64,000 bases of DNA, from the NCBI RefSeq assembly GCF_016427555.1, contig NZ_JAELVS010000001.1, positions 744,001 to 808,000 on the forward strand, in the 5' to 3' direction. Position numbers and translations under genes: made by a program. The notes beneath the pieces were generated by a model. The model was not told the DNA's origin and ran no database searches. It saw only the letters and a list, made by a program, of their open reading frames with translations. Of the stretch, positions 63,397 through 64,000 are shown piece by piece (position 1 is the stretch's first letter; each line of letters opens with the position of its first letter). The stretch is from Marinobacter litoralis (lineage in GTDB: Bacteria > Pseudomonadota > Gammaproteobacteria > Pseudomonadales > Oleiphilaceae).

Positions 63397-64000
63397 TCAG
63401 TTTGGCAGAAGGTTGTGATGAGATTGGGCGTACTCGATGATCTCGCGAGGGCCGCCACGTACCAGTATCCGGCCTTGTTTCTGGCTAAGCTGGTAGTCGT
63501 ACATCGGGTCGTAATAGTCGTTGAGCAGATTTTCAATCCAGCGGTCGTGTGCGGCAACGCACCCTTTTTCCTGTTGTTCCAGCGCCTGTTCCATCTGAGT
63601 GCGTAATTGCTGATGCCGTTCACCGCCCAAGCGCTTACGGATGCGGTCCAGCGCACTGAGCAGGTATTCCCGGAAATTCAGCCAGCCGGCTTCTTCTCCG
63701 TCGCGAGCGACGTAATCGGCCAGCATGTTTTCCACGTAATCGGCCCGGATGATGGCGATGCGCTCTTCCATCGGCTGTTCCAGAATCAGCAAGCCGGATT
63801 CGCTCATTCTGGCGCGCAAGCGTTCAGGCATGGCGCAACGCCCGATCAGGCGGCTTTCGTCTTCCAGATAGACCGGACCGCCGATCTTGTGGTGGGCCTT
63901 CAGCATGGCCACTGCCAAGTGGTTCTCGAAGTCGATTTGGGAAGGCTGAGGGCTGACTTGCCGGCCAAAGCTTGAGCCTCGGTGATTGGCAAGCCCTTCA
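63397..64000 (-). CDS. selU: tRNA 2-selenouridine synthase SelU (MnmH), 3' part only
   Basis: About 200 C-terminal residues are visible; the 5' part lies beyond the right edge. At the edge the frame reads EGLANHRGSSFG, then QIDFENHLA, VYLEDESRLIG and ERIAIIRADYVENML, a pattern specific to SelU. The enzyme replaces sulfur by selenium in mnm5s2U at tRNA wobble position 34, using selenophosphate. The rhodanese catalytic domain is not in the window. The stop is at 63397-63399. Confidence 0.9.
   Translation of the reverse strand, partial: EGLANHRGSSFGRQVSPQPSQIDFENHLAVAMLKAHHKIGGPVYLEDESRLIGRCAMPERLRARMSESGLLILEQPMEERIAIIRADYVENMLADYVARDGEEAGWLNFREYLLSALDRIRKRLGGERHQQLRTQMEQALEQQEKGCVAAHDRWIENLLNDYYDPMYDYQLSQKQGRILVRGGPREIIEYAQSHHNLLPN

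Overview
The window looks like a chromosomal segment of a marine gammaproteobacterium, most like Marinobacter. This is inferred from the gene set and moderate-to-high GC codon usage; no 16S rRNA or other decisive marker is present. It is gene-dense and mostly core metabolism and regulation. I saw no phage, insertion sequence, CRISPR array, tRNA or rRNA.

Layout. 0-2.8 kb: aconitase. 2.8-10 kb: a two-component locus with two histidine kinases on the minus strand, facing an HPt-receiver-GGDEF protein, a receiver-HDOD protein and a CheY-like receiver on the plus strand. 10-16 kb: DUF2288 protein, LysO lysine exporter, HD-GYP phosphodiesterase, TatD nuclease, D-amino-acid dehydrogenase and a methyltransferase. 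16-33.5 kb: OmpA porin with calcium-type repeats, a UvrD-like helicase, TmcA, an ankyrin lipoprotein, an acyl-CoA hydrolase, cytochrome c, PpnN, ThiI, a deacetylase-family enzyme, GabD, UvrD behind a LexA box, and UppP. 33.5-38.2 kb: an arsenic island (acr3, arsH divergent from arsR, gapdh, arsJ), followed by an overlapping DUF3524 glycosyltransferase. 39.3-53.1 kb: a nine-gene minus-strand signalling operon. 53.2 kb: a decayed KaiC-like fragment. 54.3-59.8 kb: pstSCAB-phoU behind a Pho box. 59.9-64 kb: HinT, a UbiH-family hydroxylase, a YbaK-like deacylase, MscS and the 3' part of selU.

The nine-gene operon is the most unusual coding region. In transcription order it encodes a histidine kinase, a receiver fused to a metal-site-degenerate HD-GYP domain, a receiver protein, an MglA-like GTPase, a second kinase, a receiver fused to a GspE/PilB-type ATPase, a multi-PAS membrane kinase, a single receiver, and a receiver-PAS-LOV-GGDEF-EAL-receiver protein. 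The genes overlap or lie within 16 bases of each other. The combination suggests that phosphorelay, blue light and c-di-GMP converge on a polarity GTPase and a pilus or secretion-type motor ATPase. That reading is inference.

The most unusual non-coding signal is a family of four intergenic palindromes at 19793-19907, 30079-30188, 32491-32589 and 59803-59916. Each has 21-31 base arms that differ in sequence between the diverged copies yet stay self-complementary, around a 52-57 base core. Each core carries two small hairpins, and all eight hairpin loops fit the pattern C-A-N-G-G-A-Y-G. That resembles the known CsrA/RsmA binding-site consensus, so the elements could be dispersed CsrA-binding RNAs.
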